64,000 bases of DNA from Chlamydomonas reinhardtii (lineage: Eukaryota; Chlorophyta; Chlorophyceae; Chlamydomonadales; Chlamydomonadaceae): NCBI RefSeq assembly GCF_000002595.2, contig NC_057004.1:975247-1039246 (forward strand). Reading direction: 5' to 3'. Shown one piece after another: positions 60,965 to 64,000 of this stretch. The translations under genes were made by a program, and so were the position numbers. The first letter of the stretch is position 1. Each line of letters opens with the position of its first letter. The notes beneath the pieces are model-generated. The model saw nothing but the letters and a program-made list of their open reading frames with translations, searched no databases and was not told the origin of the DNA.

Positions 60965-61974
60965 AGCGGCATGCTGGCGCACGCCTACCACACTTGCGCA
61001 GCATGTCAGTCCAGTAGCAGCTGTAGCAGTGGCCGTGGCTGTCGTGTCGCCATCTCCCGCCCCGCTGTCAATGCCGTCATCGTCATCATCCTTCTCAACG
61101 CTCTCCATGTCCTCCCAGTCCTCCTCCAGCAGTGCGCCAAGCGAGCCGTCGGGCTGCGGGCTCATGAGTAAGTACCTGTGTAGACAGCACAAGGGAAACA
61201 AACACCTGTGGGTTAGCAAATCAAAACCGCGCGGGCGCCCTGCGTATGTATGTGTTGCGGTTGTACAGCAGTAGGCGACATCAGGACAGGTTGGCACTAA
61301 TGGCCAAGAGGAGCATGTAAGGGGATGGCCAAGGTCATGCACGCATGTCTGTGCGGCCGCGGTCCGCTAGCGCCACAACCACAGGTTCCAAAGCAATCTC
61401 TCTGGTGCCGCTCCGTCCTCGTCCCGCGTCTCCCCCTTGCATGCCACCCTGCCGTCCGAAGCTTGCCGCCAATCGACAACATACGCGCACATGCGAACAA
61501 GCCGCAGCCAGCCAGCCAGCCAGCCAACTCACCTCACCTGGCGCCGGCCACCCGGCCCTTCCATGCCTCCCACACCGCCTCCGTCAGCTCCTCCAGGTCG
61601 ATGCGCACCCCGTGGCCCTCCGCCAGCAGCCGCAGCGCACCCACATGCCCCGCCGCGGCCGCACACCGTGTCAGCCAGCGCAGCCATCGACCATCACTGT
61701 CGGCCTCCTCAACTTCGCCCTCTCCCTCAGAGCCACCATGCAGTCCGCCTCTGCCGCTTGCACCAGCCGCTGGTGCACAGGCACCCGCACCACCACCAGC
61801 CTGCCGCGCGGCCGCCGCCGCCGCCACCTGCCCGGCCCCGAGCTCCCGCAGCAGCCAGCCCAGCGCCGCCACGCGCCCGCGCCGTGCGGCTGCTACAGCC
61901 GCAGACGGCAGCAGCACCGCCTCCCGCAGTTTGGGTGGGGCCAGGGGGGGCTGGGCGACCAGGTGCTGGATGTG
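60965..61974 (-). CDS. ankyrin-repeat-like gene fragment
   Basis: Two exons are well supported by phase. Exon 61974-61538 reads HIQHLVAQPPLAPPKLREAV, then VAAARRGRVAALGWLLRELG and LTRCAAAAGHVGALRLLAEG, typical of the divergent ankyrin repeats common in volvocine genomes. It ends in a split Arg codon that the next exon (from 61175: YLLMSPQPDGSLGALLEEDW, then an Asp-rich run) completes. Downstream, ankyrin-like pieces (ACASMPLLQHLHSARRATVG, AARHGWLAG, AAVLAELCAS) lie in differing frames and I could not link them, so the 3' half is either mis-modelled or decayed. The 5' start was not found; the first exon must lie between 61980 and 62270. Ankyrin repeats mediate protein contacts; the role is unknown. 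Confidence 0.45.
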
Positions 61975-62274
61975 CTGAGGAAGTCAGTCAGGGCAGTGCG
62001 CGGCGGCCTCCCTCGGCGCAGTCATCTGCAGCTGCACCGCCGTCCACAGCCGCCGTTGCCCCGTCGCCAGCCACCAATATGCCAGAAGGATAGCAAGTCC
62101 CCCGTTCTTATCCCAAGCCTCATCAAGAAGCGGCAACGCGAGCCCCACGTCCCATAACCAACTCTCATAAATGCTGCTTTCAAAGAGTCACTAGTCATCT
62201 CAAAACTGGTAATCACTTTATCGGTTTCTTCATAAGTACCCGTCCTCCTTTGTATGATACATCAATCGCAGTCC

Positions 62275-64000
62275 TCAGCTCGAGCCTTCTGACCACAGTC
62301 GCCGCACGCCCGAGTCCAAAGCCAGCAGCCGTTGAAGCCGCACCGCCAGCAGGCCAGCCTGGACGTCAGCTCCAGTTCCGCAAACACTACCAACGCCAGC
62401 GCCGCCGCCGCTGCTCCCACTGTTGCGCTCTGTAGCTGACATCGCCTCCCCGTCGTCGCCGCTGCCGCTGGTGCCAGCGCCACCGTGCTTACCGCGTCGG
62501 CCATCCTGCCCGCTGGCCTGGGTCCACAAGTCGGTCAGGACCTGTGCCGTGAGTCATGCACCAACAGCCAGACAAGGCAAGGTTTCAGAGCACACACATG
62601 GAAGGGTACATGGAAGGATATCAGCCGGTCAGCCAGTACTAACTGTGCCTTGGACCGTCTATCGACCTGCCTGCCTGCCCGCGGGTACCATGCCCGCTTC
62701 CTCAGCACCTGGCAGCGCCCGACCCCCCCCCCCCCCCACCCACCTGCAGCACAGCCTCCTTCAGCACGCAGCCGGCAATGCCGCTTCCCCTCCACCTCCA
62801 CGGCACATGCAGCACGACCGCCTGCGTTCCACCGCCGCTGCCGCCGCCAGTGCAGCCGGTGCGGAACAGCATCCCGGAAGGGCTGCAACAACTCGGCGAC
62901 TCGGGACAGCCCAGCCGGTCCAGCGCCGCCGCCAACACCTCCTCCGGACAGGCGGTGTCCAGACACAACTCCCCCTTGTTACGAGCTTGTCCCACCTCCC
63001 CCTCCAGCCCTTGCTGCCGCAACCGCTCCTGCTGCGGCTGTTCCCAGTCTTGCAGCGCCGCCCGCAAGCGCTTGCGCGGCCGACCCGCATGTGGCTCCTG
63101 ACACTGCCCTGTTGCTGGCGGCGCCGCACCCTCACCTGCTGCGGGCGGCATCAGCTCCTCCGGTACGCAGCAGGCCCACTCGCCATGCCGCAGCTTCAGC
63201 AGCCGTGGCAGACCCAGCACCCGCACCACCGCCGCCACTACCGCGTCATGCTGGCGGCTGGGTTGGCCCTGGTGCTGGTCCTGGTGCTGTCCCTGCTGCT
63301 GGCGACCCTGCGGTTCCTGCTCCACCACGAGGCGGTCCATCAGCACCCGCCCACACCGTGCCACCAGCTGCGGCAGAGCGCCCTGCGGCCCCAACACCCT
63401 GGCCTGCTCCTCCTCATCCTCCACCTGCTGCTGCTCCTCCACCGCAACCACCAGCTGCGGTATGGCCAGCTCCGGCACCCGCCGCTGCCCCAGCGCCTCC
63501 GTCGCCTCCAGCAGCACCGCCGCCATTGCATCAAGGCACAGCAGCGGGTGGCAAGGCGGCGGCTGCACCCGCACGTGGCTGATGCCCCAGCCGCCACCGG
63601 GGCTCCCCGCAGCTGTCGCCACCCCCCCTCCTGCACCCGCTCCTGCCACTGCCCCTGCCTCTGGCCCCGACAACCCCGACGGCCGCGGCAACCGCAGGCC
63701 GGGCTCGTAGCTGACCTCCAGCAGCTCCGCCGAAGGTGCAAGCGAGAAGTACCCGCCCTCCAGCGCCAGGCGGCGCAGGCGCGGCGGGCGGCGGGCGCCC
63801 AGCAGCAGCTGCAGTGGCCACAAGTCGTCCGCCTCGTTGCTGCCGCCGCCGCCCCACGCCTGCGGGTACCCCTGCTGGTACTGCTGATAGTACTCCCCCC
63901 GGTCCGGCGCCCCCTCCAGGTGGCCGCCTAGCTCCAGGCAGCCCAGGGTGAGTTGCTCCAGGGCTGTAAGGCCGCAAAGCGCTGCCAGCCCCGCCTCCGT
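62275..64000 (-). CDS. LRR-containing protein, 5' part beyond the right edge
   Basis: Two exons are visible: one from the window edge down to 62744 (phase 0, CAG then GTGGGT donor) and the last, 62541-62275 (CACAG acceptor, ends LWSEGSS). The first begins inside leucine-rich sequence (LAALCGLTALEQLTLGCLEL, then RLRRLALEGGYFSL). It continues through a Gln/Glu-rich coil (VAVEEQQQVEDEEEQARVLG), a QHQDQHQGQ stretch, LGLPRLLKLRHGEW, and conserved-looking ends (ELCLDTACPEEVLAAALDRL, VLHVPWRWRGSGIAGCVLKE). The composition is ordinary for volvocine LRR proteins. At least 500 codons are in view. Function unknown. It is head-to-tail with the ankyrin-like fragment, with about 300 bp between. Confidence 0.65.
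62706..62738. repeat. poly-C run next to the LRR gene donor
   Basis: About 16 consecutive C, then CCACCCACC, directly beside the 5' splice site of the penultimate LRR exon (G-rich in its pre-mRNA). Confidence 0.85.

Noticed and set aside
62423-63931. 502-aa plus-strand ORF and a 365-aa ORF in another frame
   Set aside because: Both are antisense shadows of the GC-rich LRR exon. The minus frame has leucine-repeat periodicity and proper splice sites.

Overview
The window looks like nuclear DNA of a volvocine green alga (Chlamydomonas or a close relative). The evidence is GC-rich coding sequence split into many short exons with GT-AG introns, TGTAA poly(A) signals, Ala/Gly/Ser-rich insertions in otherwise conserved proteins, abundant (CA)n and (GGGT)n microsatellites in introns, and a motile-cilium radial spoke gene next to plant-type genes. 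All gene models were assembled by hand from splice sites and reading phase, with no alignment or expression data.

Left part (1-17,400): a possible gene runs off the left edge on the minus strand, divergent from a MORN-repeat radial spoke protein (RSP10-like, 475-2160, +). Next comes a 21-exon SPX-VTC-DUF202 protein (3957-12741, +) with an intact phosphate-sensing SPX domain but a polymerase core that appears to have lost its catalytic residues. A small predicted secreted or membrane protein (13108-13793, -) converges on it. The following 3.6 kb is mostly empty.

Middle (17,400-37,200): ARL2 (-) has a 2.7-kb intron carrying very long CA repeats and an element-like segment flanked by near-identical direct repeats. 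It is divergent from a plastid [2Fe-2S] ferredoxin-like gene (+). Two tandem Fringe-like (GT31) glycosyltransferase paralogues follow (+), then a 10-exon secreted Kazal-type cysteine-rich protein (-).

Right part (37,200-64,000): an 18-exon coiled-coil gene (-) has a 2.9-kb intron that holds two convergent ORFs bracketed by a 9-bp direct repeat. Then come cob(I)alamin adenosyltransferase MMAB (+), the F-box/SMI1/ApaG protein SKIP16 (-), a divergently placed FNR-like oxidoreductase with a weakened nucleotide motif (+), an ankyrin-like fragment with an internal tandem duplication (-), and an LRR gene cut by the right edge (-).

The genes do not form an operon or one pathway. They are independent nuclear genes, several in head-to-head pairs that may share promoters: left-edge gene/RSP10, ARL2/ferredoxin-like, coiled-coil/MMAB and SKIP16/FNR-like. 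The most interesting items are the probable pseudo-polymerase VTC, strand-biased microsatellites abutting splice sites, a dispersed intronic repeat family, the nested insertions in the ARL2 and coiled-coil introns, and the modular Kazal protein.
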